Part shown: positions 8,895 through 19,500 of the stretch, in pieces
Position numbering within the stretch: the first letter of the stretch is position 1
Layout of the letters: every line of letters begins with the position of its first letter
Source of the DNA: an uncultured Clostridia bacterium
GTDB taxonomy: Bacteria > Bacillota > Clostridia > Oscillospirales > Acutalibacteraceae
Assembly: GCA_946407065.1 (NCBI GenBank)
Contig: CAMJMQ010000018.1
Coordinates: 1 to 63,658, forward strand
Direction: 5' to 3'
DNA length: 63,658 nt
The notes under the pieces: model-generated
The model's input: the letters and a program-made list of their open reading frames with translations, nothing else
What the model was told of the DNA's origin: nothing
Databases searched by the model: none
Translations under genes and position numbers: made by a program

Positions 8895-9944
8895 ATGAAT
8901 ACAAATTCCAAATCCGACGCTTACGCTGCAGCGGGCGTCGATATCACCGCGGGTTACAAGGCGGTCGAGCTGATGAAACAGCATGTCGCGCGTACCGCGA
9001 CTGCGGGCGTATGCTCCGATGTGGGCGGCTTCGGCGGACTGTTCGAGCTGGATTTGACCGGTATCAGCAAGCCGGTTCTGGTCAGCGGCACCGACGGCGT
9101 CGGCACCAAGCTCAAGCTCGCTTTCCTGATGGATAAGCATGATACCGTGGGTATCGACTGTGTGGCGATGTGCGTCAACGATATCGTTTGTGTGGGCGCT
9201 AAGCCGCTGCTGTTCCTCGACTATATCGCCTGCGGTAAGAACGTTCCCGAGCGGATCGCGGACATCGTCAAGGGTGTCGCTGACGGCTGTGTGCAGTCCG
9301 GAGCGGCGCTGATCGGCGGCGAGACTGCCGAGATGCCCGGCTTCTATCCCGAGGACGAATATGACCTCGCCGGTTACAGCACCGGTGTGGTCGATAAAGA
9401 CAAAATCATCGATAACAAGAAGATGGCGGTTGGTGATATCGTTATCGCGCTGCCGTCCTCCGGCGTCCATTCCAACGGCTTCTCTCTTGTCCGAAAGGTC
9501 TTTGACGTAGAGAACGCCGATATCAAAACGCCTGTTGAGGCACTCGGCGGCAAGAGTGTGGGCGAGACCCTGCTCACCCCGACCAGGATCTATGTCAAGC
9601 CTGTTCTGGCACTGCTCGACAAGGTACAGGTCAAGGGCATCTCACACATCACCGGCGGCGGTTTTTATGAGAATATCCCGCGCTCCATCCCCGACGGTCT
9701 GTGCGCGAAGATACAAAAGGACGCTGTCCGCATCCTGCCGATCTTCCAACTCATTCAGGAAAAGGGCGGCATCTCCGAGCACGACATGTTCAACACCTTC
9801 AACATGGGCGTCGGCATGAGCATCGTTGTCCCTGCCGATCAGGCAGATGAGGCGCTCTCGATCCTCAAGGATGAGGGCGAAGACGCGTACATCATCGGTG
9901 AGATCGTCAAGGCGCAGGGCGAGGAGAAGATCGAGTTATGTTAA
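8895..9944 (+). CDS. purM: Phosphoribosylformylglycinamidine cyclo-ligase (AIR synthetase)
   Basis: PurM closes the imidazole ring of FGAM with ATP to form AIR. The 349-residue protein has the expected [11 protein letters not shown] segment, the catalytic-site region [20 protein letters not shown] (about residues 140-159), and the C-terminal [13 protein letters not shown] and FNMGVGM motifs. Start is ATG 8895 after AGAAAGGTAATCAAT. It overlaps purN by 7 bp, so the two are probably translated together. Confidence 0.97.
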   Translation: MNTNSKSDAYAAAGVDITAGYKAVELMKQHVARTATAGVCSDVGGFGGLFELDLTGISKPVLVSGTDGVGTKLKLAFLMDKHDTVGIDCVAMCVNDIVCVGAKPLLFLDYIACGKNVPERIADIVKGVADGCVQSGAALIGGETAEMPGFYPEDEYDLAGYSTGVVDKDKIIDNKKMAVGDIVIALPSSGVHSNGFSLVRKVFDVENADIKTPVEALGGKSVGETLLTPTRIYVKPVLALLDKVQVKGISHITGGGFYENIPRSIPDGLCAKIQKDAVRILPIFQLIQEKGGISEHDMFNTFNMGVGMSIVVPADQADEALSILKDEGEDAYIIGEIVKAQGEEKIELC

Positions 9945-10546
9945 AAGCCAAAATCGCTGTTTTGGTATCCGGCGGCGGTACCAATCTGCAGGCATTGATC
10001 GACGCGCAGAACAGCGGCATCATCCACAGCGGTGAGATCACGCTGGTGATCTCCAACAACCAAAACGCCTATGCGCTGACCCGTGCACAGAACGCGGGGA
10101 TCAAAGCATTATATATTTCTAAAAAGGAATTAAAAACGCAAGAGGCGTTCGAATCCGCCATGATCAACGCGCTCGAAGAGAACGGGGTCGATCTGATCGT
10201 TCTCGCGGGCTTTATGTCGATCCTATCGGAGCGGTTCACCTCGCGCTATGATCACCGCATCATCAACATCCACCCGTCCTTAATCCCTTCTTTCTGCGGA
10301 ACGGGATACTATGGCCTACGGGTCCATGAGGCGGCGCTCGAAAAGGGCGTCAAGGTCACCGGTGCGACCGTCCACTTTGTCAACGAGATCCCCGACGGCG
10401 GCGAGATCATCGCCCAAAAGGCGGTCGAGGTGGAGGACGGCGATACGCCCGAGCTTTTGCAAAGACGCGTCATGGAGCAGGCGGAGTGGATCATCCTGCC
10501 GCAGGCGGTAGAGCGCATTGCTGATCAGATAAGCAATGCTAATTGA
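9938..10546 (+). CDS. purN: Phosphoribosylglycinamide formyltransferase (10-formyl-THF dependent)
   Basis: PurN formylates GAR to FGAR with 10-formyltetrahydrofolate. The 202-residue Rossmann-type protein has [11 protein letters not shown] near the N-terminus, the catalytic Asn-His pair in [11 protein letters not shown] (about residues 108-118), and the catalytic Asp segment [13 protein letters not shown]. The start overlaps purM. The GAGAAGATCGAG just before serves as ribosome-binding site. The stop runs straight into a heptamer-array element. Confidence 0.96.
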   Translation: MLKAKIAVLVSGGGTNLQALIDAQNSGIIHSGEITLVISNNQNAYALTRAQNAGIKALYISKKELKTQEAFESAMINALEENGVDLIVLAGFMSILSERFTSRYDHRIINIHPSLIPSFCGTGYYGLRVHEAALEKGVKVTGATVHFVNEIPDGGEIIAQKAVEVEDGDTPELLQRRVMEQAEWIILPQAVERIADQISNAN

Positions 10547-10684
10547 AGAATTAAAACTGAAAACTGAAGAATGAATAATGATGGGAGGGCGCTGCCCTCG
10601 CCTGATTGTAGTTTGTTTGAGCAAAGCGAGTAACTAATCTTATTCATTTTTCAATTTTAAGTTTTCAGTATTCATTTATCATTT
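10541..10684. repeat. Heptamer-array hairpin element, copy 3 (between purN and the IMP cyclohydrolase gene)
   Basis: Left arm: tandem heptamers of the type AAAACTG / AAGAATG / AATAATG. The centre has GGGAGGGCGCTGCCCTCGCC. The right arm (ATTCATTTTTCAATTTTAAG and on to TTTTCAGTATTCATTTATCA) is the degenerate complement with the same period. The element fills nearly the whole intergenic space and overlaps the purN stop. Confidence 0.75.
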
Positions 10685-10698
10685 TGGGGGTATATGAA

Positions 10699-11418
10699 AT
10701 GAATATTTACAAAATCAACGACATCGCCGAGCTGCTCGACGGCAACACCTATCCGGGCAGAGGTATCATCATCGGCAAGACTGCCGACGGAAAAAGAGCT
10801 GTTACTGCCTACTTCATCATGGGTAGAAGCGCCAACTCCAGAAACCGTATCTTCACTGAGCGTGACGGCGCGGTATTCACCGAGCCCTTTGACGCATCTA
10901 AGGTCGAGGATCCCTCGCTGATCATCTACGCGGCGATCCGCGAGTATGAGAACAACCTGATCGTCACCAACGGCGACCAGACCGACACCATCTATGAGGG
11001 CCTTGAAAAGGGTCTGAGCTTCAACAAAGCGCTTGAGAGCCGTGAATTCGAGCCCGACGCGCCGAACCTCACGCCCCGTATCAGCGGTATGCTCACCTTC
11101 GAGGACGGCGACTTCACCTATCAGATGTCCATTTTGAAGTCCATCGATCCCGAGGGCTCCGATTGCGCCCGCTACGGCTTTACCTATCCGTCCAAGGCGG
11201 GCTTAGGTCACTTTATCCACACCTATGTGTGCGACGGCAACCCGATCCCGACCTTCCAGGGTGAGCCCGAGAGAGTCGCGATCGACGATAACATCGACGC
11301 TTTCACCGACAAGCTGTGGAACGCGCTGGACGAGAACAATAAGATTTCGCTGTATGTCAGATTTATCGACCTCGAGACAGGCGAAGAAGAGAACCGTCTG
11401 GTCAATAAAAACAAGTAA
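10699..11418 (+). CDS. purO: IMP cyclohydrolase, PurO type
   Basis: This enzyme closes FAICAR to IMP, the last step of de novo purine synthesis. The 239-residue protein starts MNIYKINDIAELL at ATG 10699; the upstream in-frame TTG 10684 overlaps the GGGGG ribosome-binding site. It has the PurO features YPGRGIIIG near residue 20, AYFIMGRSANSRNR, and an acidic VTNGDQTDTI segment. Most bacteria use the N-terminal domain of bifunctional PurH for this step. Here the neighbouring AICAR transformylase lacks that domain, so the two genes complement each other. PurO was first described in archaea and is also known in Clostridia. Confidence 0.88.
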   Translation: MNIYKINDIAELLDGNTYPGRGIIIGKTADGKRAVTAYFIMGRSANSRNRIFTERDGAVFTEPFDASKVEDPSLIIYAAIREYENNLIVTNGDQTDTIYEGLEKGLSFNKALESREFEPDAPNLTPRISGMLTFEDGDFTYQMSILKSIDPEGSDCARYGFTYPSKAGLGHFIHTYVCDGNPIPTFQGEPERVAIDDNIDAFTDKLWNALDENNKISLYVRFIDLETGEEENRLVNKNK

Positions 11419-11512
11419 ATCATCCATGCGTTTATAACGCAAACCATATACATTGATAAATCCGAGGGTGGCGGGAGCAAGTCCCCTCTTTGCAAAAAAG
11501 GAGATAATCACA

Positions 11513-12697
11513 ATGAAAGAATTTGAGTTAAAATACGGTTGCAACCCCAACCAGAAACCCGCAAAGATCTTTATGCACGACGGCTCCGATCTGCCGATCG
11601 AGATCCTGTGCGGCAGACCCGGCTACATCAACTTCCTCGACGCGTTCAATTCATGGCAGCTCGTTAAGGAGCTCAAGGAGGCGCTCGGACTGCCTGCCGT
11701 CACCTCGTTTAAGCATGTCAGCCCCACCTCGGCGGCTGTCGGCGTACCGTTGTCCGATAAGCTCAAGAAGGCTTGCTTCGTCGACGACATTGAGGGTCTG
11801 GATGATTCTCCGCTCGCCTGCGCTTACGCGCGTGCTCGCGGTACCGATCGTATGTGCTCCTTCGGCGACTGGGTCGCGCTGAGTGACGTCTGCGACGTTA
11901 CCACCGCGAAGATGATCCAGCGCGAGGTAAGTGACGGCATCATCGCCCCCGGCTATGAGCCCGAGGCGCTCGAGATCCTCAAATCCAAGAGAAAAGGCAA
12001 CTACAATATCGTACAGATCGACCCCGATTATGTTCCCGATCCCGTCGAGCATAAGCAGGTCTACGGCATCACCTTTGAGCAGGGTCGCAATAACTTTGAG
12101 ATCAACCGCGCACTGCTCGAAAATATCGTGACAAAGAACAAGGAGCTGCCCGAGAGCGCGGTGCGTGATCTGATCATCTCCCTGATCACCCTCAAATATA
12201 CCCAGTCTAACTCCGTTTGCTACGCGGTAGACGGTCAGGCGATCGGCGTCGGCGCGGGTCAGCAGAGCCGTATCCACTGCACCCGTCTGGCGGGCTCTAA
12301 GGCAGATACCTGGTTCCTTAGACAGAGTGACAAGGTGCTGAACCTCCCGTTCCGTGAGGATATCCGCCGTCCCGACCGCGACAACGTCATCGACGGTTAT
12401 ATCAACCGCAACGAAGAGGACGTTACCGCTGACGGCAACTGGCAGAAGTATTTCACCGAGCAGCCCGCTCCCTTCACCGATGAGGAGCAGAGAGCGTACC
12501 TCGATACCATCGACAACGTCGCGCTCGGTTCGGACGCGTTCTTCCCGTTCTCCGACAATATCGAGAGAGCGTATAAGAGCGGCGTCAAATATATCGCGGA
12601 GCCCGGCGGCTCCATCCGTGATGACGCTGTCATCGACTGCTGCGACAAGTACGGCATGGCGATGGCGTTCACGGGTATGAGATTGTTCCACCACTAA
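11513..12697 (+). CDS. Stand-alone AICAR formyltransferase (PurH C-terminal domain only)
   Basis: The enzyme formylates AICAR to FAICAR with 10-formyl-THF. Start is ATG 11513 after AAAAAAGGAGATAATCACA, giving 394 residues. Bacterial PurH is about 520 residues because it also has an N-terminal MGS-type cyclohydrolase domain, which is absent. The catalytic Lys-His pair is visible at residues 67-68 in SFKHVSP. YARARGTDRMCSFGDW, NSVCYAVDGQAIGVGAGQQSR and the C-terminal YIAEPGGSIRDD are the conserved active-site segments of the family. It follows the PurO gene by 94 bp, and together they replace PurH. Confidence 0.92.
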   Translation: MKEFELKYGCNPNQKPAKIFMHDGSDLPIEILCGRPGYINFLDAFNSWQLVKELKEALGLPAVTSFKHVSPTSAAVGVPLSDKLKKACFVDDIEGLDDSPLACAYARARGTDRMCSFGDWVALSDVCDVTTAKMIQREVSDGIIAPGYEPEALEILKSKRKGNYNIVQIDPDYVPDPVEHKQVYGITFEQGRNNFEINRALLENIVTKNKELPESAVRDLIISLITLKYTQSNSVCYAVDGQAIGVGAGQQSRIHCTRLAGSKADTWFLRQSDKVLNLPFREDIRRPDRDNVIDGYINRNEEDVTADGNWQKYFTEQPAPFTDEEQRAYLDTIDNVALGSDAFFPFSDNIERAYKSGVKYIAEPGGSIRDDAVIDCCDKYGMAMAFTGMRLFHH

Positions 12698-12702
12698 AAA
12701 TC

Positions 12703-12828
12703 TTTCCCTTTTCAGAAAAGGGAGGCCATGTAGGATGAGGCAGAGCCATATTCCGACACTTGTCTGAGCGGGGATCGGAACCGCCGGTGCTGCTTCATCC
12801 GACCTTTTCTTTGGGAAAAGGCTGAAAA
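12703..12828. repeat. Hairpin-rich spacer element between AICARFT gene and zinc-ribbon gene
   Basis: The spacer contains a CCCTTTTCAGAAAAGGG hairpin. GTAGGATGAGGCAG and CTGCTTCATCCGAC, about 45 bp apart, are near-perfect complements and enclose a GC-rich loop. It is followed by CCTTTTCTTTGGGAAAAGG. The arrangement resembles the other palindromic spacers of the window, but I do not see a second copy of this exact sequence. Confidence 0.55.
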
Positions 12829-12840
12829 AAGGAGTTCACA

Positions 12841-14946
12841 ATGATTTGCAGAAATTGCGGAAATGTGTATCACGACAATCAACTGTACTGTCCGCGATGC
12901 GGTACCGCTGCGGCGGGAGGCCCTACGGTGAATCAGCCGTATCCACAGCCGAAGAAGCCCCGTAACACTAAAACAATAGTCATTACGATGGCGCTGGTTT
13001 TTTTAAGTGTTGCGATCGCTGCCGGAACAACCGTCTTTATCATGCTCAAAATCTGGTCGCGCCCGCTCAAAAAAGCGGATGCATTCCAAAGGTATAAACA
13101 GATCGTTGCCGAGGATAAGGATGATATCGACCGCTACGCGGAGCAATACGGTGTTGCTCCTGTCGCTGTCTATGATATCAACAAAAGCGGCGTAGATGAC
13201 CTGGTTTATCTCAAAGCAGAGGACGGCGCCGACGACGGTACGGCCAGAGTCCACTACGCGACCGATCAGGATGGCGCTGTCAAGCAGTATACATCGGACG
13301 CGGGACGCAGCTTCTGCCTGTTTTACCGCAAGTCCGACGGCGCTCTGTACTATTATACCGTTGACGGAGAGACCGTTCGTATCGATCGGATCTCGCCCAA
13401 GGACGGCAGCCGCTTAGAGACATACACCCGCAGTTATGATAAGGATACGGAAGCATATCAGTATTCCTATTCCAAAAAGGGCGTAGAGTCGGATGCCGAT
13501 ACTGCAAAAGAGAACTACGATCAGCTCATAACGGATATCAACAACGACGATACGGTGATCATCGTGACCGACCTCGATGATCAGGATATCGGAGAGATCT
13601 TCAGAGACAAGCCCGATGTCGTTGCTACCGGTTCGGATAAAGCGCTGGAGAAATTTGATACCGGGCAAGACACAGATACCGACAACAATGCGACGGCTGA
13701 TAAAACGATCAAGCCGACTGCAGCGCCGAAGCCCGAGAAGATCAGCGTGTCCGAGATCCCGGCTCAAAAGGAGCTCATAAGCTTTTTGCAGACATTCAAC
13801 TTTGCTTATGTTGTCAAAAAGGACGACGGTACCGTGGTAAGGGAATTTGACTTTGAAAACGCGGATGAGAAGCTGGCGGAACATATTGCCGGTCACCCAA
13901 CCTGCGTTGATTTCAATAGCTATCCCGGCGAGGATACGATAGATTCATGGAAGACCAATTCCGATCCGAAGGGGAAGTATTCCCAAAGCGGATACTGTGC
14001 CTTTGAAAAAGAAAAGGTCTTGTGGATCATGCAGAACATCTTCCATCTCTCAAGTGACAAAGCAGTCGAATCGGTCAACAAAGCGCTTGCATCCGACAGC
14101 AATGAGATGTATGAATTTGAGAAGGACGGCAAGACTTATTTGTGCAATGTTCTGATGGGCGTCGGCGGTCCGGGATACAGTTTTGATTTGACTGCCGCAA
14201 AGTATGACGGTGAGAAGTACTATATAGCGATGAAACGCTCCATCGGCGGTACCTCAATGACCAAATCCGATAATTCGGAGGATCTTTATGTCGAAATGTC
14301 CTATCAGGAGATTGACGGAAAATCCTACTGGACCCTGTACCGTCATTTGGAGGAAGCTCCCGACTGGGCAAAAACGGATGACGCCGAAACTACGGAAGCC
14401 GACAGTGAGATCAGCTCATCCAAGCCTGTTGAAGAAAAGCCGGATGTTTTCGGTTTGTTTGCCGGCAAGTATATCTTCACATCGGGTGCCGGCGCATGGG
14501 GATCTACCATTCAGTTGAACAGTGACGGTACCTTTACCGGTTCCTATTCCGACTCCAACATGGGAGAGAGAGGCGACGGCTATGACGCTACCGTATACCT
14601 TTGCAATTTCAGCGGCACGTTCAGCAATCCGCAAAAGGTGAACGATTATACCTATTCCTTTGAGCTGAGCGATATCAGCTATGAGAACGAACCCGGAACG
14701 GAGGAGATCGTTGAAGTCGGCTCAAACGCCAGACAGCGCCGTGTATATACCGAAGCATATGGTCTGGATCGAGGCACCAAGGTGATCAATGCCTATACCG
14801 CAGATGCGCCATGGGATGAGCTCCCCTCCGGATATCAGTCATGGGCACGTCTGGGAAGGATCGGAAACGATTCCAAAGAACTCGGCTTCAAGGGCTTATA
14901 CGCGACGGAGCCGCAGTATGGTTGGATGGGCTCAAAGGAGAATTAA
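12841..14946 (+). CDS. Zinc-ribbon membrane protein with large extracytoplasmic region, unknown function
   Basis: The 701-residue protein starts with a zinc ribbon (Cys3, Cys6, Cys17, Cys20 in a CRNC...CPRC arrangement), then a Pro-rich basic stretch and one membrane span (about residues 44-68). The ribbon is therefore cytoplasmic and the remaining 630 residues lie outside. The outer part has an early region with repeated short beta-strand-like Asp/Tyr segments (residues 95-290), a Thr/Asp/Lys-rich linker near 285-300, and a C-terminal Gly/Tyr-rich domain. Zinc-ribbon plus one membrane span is common in Firmicutes proteins of unknown role. I recognise no enzyme motif. It interrupts the purine genes between the AICARFT gene and purD, with its own AAAAAAGGAG site. 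Confidence 0.75.
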   Translation: MICRNCGNVYHDNQLYCPRCGTAAAGGPTVNQPYPQPKKPRNTKTIVITMALVFLSVAIAAGTTVFIMLKIWSRPLKKADAFQRYKQIVAEDKDDIDRYAEQYGVAPVAVYDINKSGVDDLVYLKAEDGADDGTARVHYATDQDGAVKQYTSDAGRSFCLFYRKSDGALYYYTVDGETVRIDRISPKDGSRLETYTRSYDKDTEAYQYSYSKKGVESDADTAKENYDQLITDINNDDTVIIVTDLDDQDIGEIFRDKPDVVATGSDKALEKFDTGQDTDTDNNATADKTIKPTAAPKPEKISVSEIPAQKELISFLQTFNFAYVVKKDDGTVVREFDFENADEKLAEHIAGHPTCVDFNSYPGEDTIDSWKTNSDPKGKYSQSGYCAFEKEKVLWIMQNIFHLSSDKAVESVNKALASDSNEMYEFEKDGKTYLCNVLMGVGGPGYSFDLTAAKYDGEKYYIAMKRSIGGTSMTKSDNSEDLYVEMSYQEIDGKSYWTLYRHLEEAPDWAKTDDAETTEADSEISSSKPVEEKPDVFGLFAGKYIFTSGAGAWGSTIQLNSDGTFTGSYSDSNMGERGDGYDATVYLCNFSGTFSNPQKVNDYTYSFELSDISYENEPGTEEIVEVGSNARQRRVYTEAYGLDRGTKVINAYTADAPWDELPSGYQSWARLGRIGNDSKELGFKGLYATEPQYGWMGSKEN

Positions 14947-14991
14947 CAGAATAAGCCGATTTCGGCGTTAGATGACAGCAGGAGAGTTTTT

Positions 14992-16257
14992 ATGAAAGTA
15001 TTAGTCGTTGGCGGCGGCGGACGCGAGCACGCCATCATCAAAAAGTTAAAAGAGAATCAGGCGATCGATATGATCTATGCCCTGCCGGGTAACGGCGGTA
15101 TCGCCGCCGACGCAGAGTGCGTGGGTATCGGCGCGACGGATATCGACAATATCGTGAAGTTCGCTGTGGAGAACAGCATCGACTACGCGGTCGTCGCTCC
15201 CGACGATCCGCTGGTACTGGGCTGTGTCGACGCGCTCGAAGAAAAGGGGATCCCCTGCTTCGGCCCGCGCAGTGAAGCCGCGATCATCGAGGGTAGCAAG
15301 GTCTTTTCGAAGAACCTGATGAAGCAATACGGCATCCCTACCGCTCAGTATGAAGTGTTCGATGATGCGGACAAGGCGCTTGACTACATCAAGACCGCTC
15401 CGATCCCTACGGTCATCAAGGCGGACGGTCTGGCGCTGGGCAAGGGCGTCATCATCGCGATGACCCGTGAGGAAGCCGAACAGGCGATCATCTCGATCAT
15501 GAAGGACAAGAAGTTCGGCAAGAGCGGCAACAGTATCGTTGTCGAAGAATTCCTCGAAGGCCCCGAGGTCAGCGTGCTGAGCTTCACCGACGGCAAGGTC
15601 GTTGTGCCGATGATCTCGTCGATGGATCACAAGCGTGCCGGCGATAATGACACGGGTCTGAACACCGGCGGCATGGGCACGGTCGCACCGAATCCGTACT
15701 ATACCGACTCGGTCGCCAAGGAATGCATGGAAAAGATCTTTTTGCCGACGATCCAAGCGATGAACGCCGAGGGCAGAACCTTCAAGGGCTGCCTGTACTT
15801 CGGCTTGATGATCACAAAGGACGGCCCAAAGGTGATCGAATACAACTGTCGTTTCGGCGATCCCGAGACGCAGGTTGTTTTGCCGCTGCTCAAATCCGAC
15901 CTGTTCACCATCATGAAAGCCACCACCGACGGTACGCTTGCCGATACTCCCGTGGTGTTTGAAGAGAAAAGCGCCGCCTGTGTCATCATGGCGTCTGAGG
16001 GCTATCCCGTATCCTATGAAAAGGGCTACGAGATCACCATTCCCGACAGTATCGCGCCGTGTGTCTTTGTCGCGGGCGCAAAGAAAGAGGGCGGAAAGCT
16101 CCTGACCAGCGGCGGACGCGTATTAGGCGTGACCGCGATCGCCGATACCCTGCAGGAGGCGATCGACAGTTCCTACAAAATGGTGGAGCAGATCCGATTT
16201 GACAACGCTTTTTACCGCCACGATATCGGTCAAAAAGCGCTGAAAGCAAAAGGATAA
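14992..16257 (+). CDS. purD: Phosphoribosylamine-glycine ligase (GAR synthetase)
   Basis: PurD joins phosphoribosylamine and glycine with ATP. The 421-residue ATP-grasp protein begins with the family signature VLVVGGGGREHAI. It contains IKADGLALGKGV for ATP binding (about residues 142-153), the TGLNTGGMGT loop, and the metal- and phosphate-binding YNCRFGDPETQ (about residues 283-293). Length and motifs are standard. ATG 14992 follows AGGAGAGTTTTT. A palindromic spacer follows the stop. Confidence 0.97.
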   Translation: MKVLVVGGGGREHAIIKKLKENQAIDMIYALPGNGGIAADAECVGIGATDIDNIVKFAVENSIDYAVVAPDDPLVLGCVDALEEKGIPCFGPRSEAAIIEGSKVFSKNLMKQYGIPTAQYEVFDDADKALDYIKTAPIPTVIKADGLALGKGVIIAMTREEAEQAIISIMKDKKFGKSGNSIVVEEFLEGPEVSVLSFTDGKVVVPMISSMDHKRAGDNDTGLNTGGMGTVAPNPYYTDSVAKECMEKIFLPTIQAMNAEGRTFKGCLYFGLMITKDGPKVIEYNCRFGDPETQVVLPLLKSDLFTIMKATTDGTLADTPVVFEEKSAACVIMASEGYPVSYEKGYEITIPDSIAPCVFVAGAKKEGGKLLTSGGRVLGVTAIADTLQEAIDSSYKMVEQIRFDNAFYRHDIGQKALKAKG

Positions 16258-16284
16258 GCCTGAAGAGAATGAAAATGTTTGTCA

Positions 16285-16493
16285 GCCCCCTCTGACGAGG
16301 GGGCATGCGAGCAGATGTTTGGAAAGAGATGTTATTTAGTACGCAGGGGAGAGATAACGAAGCGTAACAGTAGTTTTAGAATGTTTGGCTCAATGCCGTT
16401 TGTGATGTCGTATCGGGCTTAATTGAGTCAATCGTTCTACGATACTTTTGTGTTGCGTTATCTCTCCCCCGACCCCCCTCGTCAGAGGGGGCG
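16285..16493. repeat. Large inverted repeat between purD and purL
   Basis: The element is bounded by GCCCCCTCTGACGAGGGGGC at 16285 and CCCCCCTCGTCAGAGGGGGC near 16473, which are near-inverted copies and each self-complementary. Just inside, GGGGAGAGATAACGAAGCG is matched by GCGTTATCTCTCCCCC. The 209-bp unit could fold into one long stem. It ends 26 bp before the purL start and contains no open frame that looks real. Confidence 0.75.
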
Positions 16494-16519
16494 GAATCAA
16501 CCTTGGAGAGGTACGAAAT

Positions 16520-19500
16520 ATGGTATATAGAGTATTTGTAGAAAAACGAGAGGGCTTGCAGAATGAGGCGAAAGCCCTGCTCAGTGAGATCAACGATCTG
16601 TTGTCGATCAAGTCCCTGACCGATGTGCGCGTCATCAACCGCTACGATGCGGAGAATATCACCGAGGAGCTGTTCAACTATGCTGTCGGCGCGGTATTCT
16701 CTGAACCGCAGCTCGATATTGCGACGGATGAGTTAAAGATAGAAGAAGACGCAACAGTTTTTGCCGTGGAATTTCTGCCCGGTCAGTTTGACCAACGCGC
16801 GGATTCCGCCGCTCAGTGTATCCAGATCATCTCGCAGGGCGACCGTCCGACGATCCGTTCGGCAAAGGTCTATGTCCTGTCCGGCGATCTGACCGATGCT
16901 CAGATCGCTGCAATCAAGAAATATGTCATCAATCCCGTAGAGGCGCGCGAGGCTGCGTTAGAGAAGCCCGCGACCCTGGCGGTTCAATATGAGATCCCGA
17001 CCACCGTCAAGACGCTTGACGGCTTCAATCAGCTCGACAGAGAGGGCCTCGCACAGTTTGTAGCAGACTATGGGCTCGCGATGGATATCGACGATATCGC
17101 TTTCTGTCAGCAGTATTTTCAGTCGGAGCACCGTGACCCGACCATCACCGAGATCCGCATGATCGACACCTACTGGTCGGATCACTGCCGTCACACCACC
17201 TTCCTGACCACGATCGATTCCGTGAAGTTCGAGGATGACTTGCTCCAGAAAACGTATGAAGAATATATTTCCGTTCGCAAACAGCTCGGCAGAACCAAGC
17301 CGATCTGCCTGATGGATCTCGCGACCATTGCCGTCCGTCAGCTCAAAAAGGACGGCAAGCTCCAAAAGCTCGACGAGAGTGAGGAGATCAACGCCTGCAC
17401 CGTGAAGATGGAGGTTGAGGTCGACGGCAAAAGTGAGCCGTGGCTCCTGCTGTTCAAGAACGAGACCCACAACCATCCCACTGAGATCGAGCCCTTCGGC
17501 GGCGCGGCGACCTGTATCGGCGGCGCGATCCGCGATCCGCTCTCGGGACGCGCCTATGTCTACGGCGCGATGCGTGTGACCGGTGCGGCCGATCCGACCG
17601 TCCCCGTATCCGAGACCATCGAAGGCAAGCTCCCGCAACGCAAGATCGTTACCACTGCCGCGCAGGGCTACAGCTCCTACGGCAACCAGATCGGACTGGC
17701 GACCGGTATCGTGGACGAGATCTATCACCCCGGCTATGCAGCTAAGCGTATGGAGATCGGCGCGGTCATCGCCGCCGCTCCCGCAGAGAACGTCCGCCGC
17801 GAGGTCCCCGCTCCGGGCGACGTCGTCATCCTCTTAGGCGGCGCGACAGGCCGCGACGGCATCGGCGGCGCGACAGGCTCCTCCAAGGCGCACAACGCCC
17901 ATTCGGTCGAGACCTGCGGCGCGGAGGTGCAGAAGGGTAACGCGCCCGAGGAAAGAAAGCTGCAACGCTTGTTCCGCAACCGTGAAGCGACCCGCATGAT
18001 CAAGCGCTGTAACGACTTCGGCGCGGGCGGCGTTTCCGTTGCGATCGGCGAACTGGCTGACGGTCTCGATATCGACCTCAACGCCGTTCCCAAGAAGTAC
18101 GAGGGCTTAGACGGCACGGAGCTGGCGATCTCCGAATCACAGGAGCGCATGGCGGTCGTTGTCGAGCCCGAGAACGTCGAGGCGTTTTTGGCGCTCGCCA
18201 AAGAGGAGAATCTGAACGCCTGCCCGGTAGCGGTGGTCAAGGAAGAGCCGCGCCTCACCATGACATGGAACGGCAACAAGATCGTCGATATCTCCCGCGA
18301 GTTCCTCAACTCTAACGGCGCGGAGAAGCATATCGATATCACACCCGCCGCTCCGAAGGATTATGATAAAGCGATTAGCGGTACGTTCACCGAGAACATG
18401 AGCGCACTCGCCGCTGATCTGAATATCTGCTCCAAGCGCGGACTGAGTGAGCGCTTTGACTCCACCATCGGCGCGGGTACGGTGCTGATGCCCTTCGGCG
18501 GCAAGAATCAGCTTACCCCGATCCAGGCTATGGTGCAGAAGGTTTCTGTCGAGAAGAAGAATACCGATACCGTCTCCCTGATGGCGTGGGGCTACAATCC
18601 GCTCATCACCGAGAAAAGCCCCTATCACGGTGCGTATCTGGCGGTCGTGGAAAGTGTTTCCAAGCTGATCGCGACAGGCGCGTCCTTTGAAGATGTGTAC
18701 CTGACCTTCCAGGAGTATTTTGAGAAGCCCGGTACGGACGGCAAACGTTGGGGCAAGCCGCTTGCGGCACTGCTCGGCGCGTTCAAGGCGCAGATGGATC
18801 TGGGTATCGGCTCCATCGGCGGCAAGGACAGTATGTCCGGCAGCTTTGAGGATCTCGATGTTCCGCCGACGCTGGTCTCCTTTGCCGTTACCACCGATAA
18901 GGTGCAGAACATCATCTCTCCCGAATTCAAGGCGGCAGGTCACAAGGTGATTCTGCTCGCCCCCGCAACCGATGAAAACGGTCTGCCCGAGACCGACAGC
19001 CTGATCGCGCTGTATAACAAGGTCACCGACCTGATGCGCGCGGGCAAGGTCTGCGCCGCGTATACGCCGACCATCGGCGGTATTGCCGAGGCGGTCATGA
19101 AATCCGCGTTCGGTAACGGCTTCGGTTTTCACTTTAACAACGAGCTCGCGCTCGACAAGCTCTTTGGCTACTGCTACGGCGCGTTCTTGCTTGAAGTGAC
19201 CGAGGATATCGACGGCGCATTGCTGATCGGTACCGTAACAGACGACGGCAAGTTTACCTACGGCGCCGAGTTTGTTGCGGAGAATGACATATTAAAGGTA
19301 TATGAGGACAAGCTCGAGGGCGTGTATTCCTGCAACATTGCGGATACAAAGGCTCCGGTCGAGACTTTCTCCTATGATGCAAAGGCTGACATGACCGTGG
19401 GTCAGAGAATAACAGCACACGCGTGTGCCGCTAAACCGAAGGTGCTGATCCCCGCGTTCCCGGGTACCAACTGCGAGTACGATTCCGCCAAGGCGATGGC

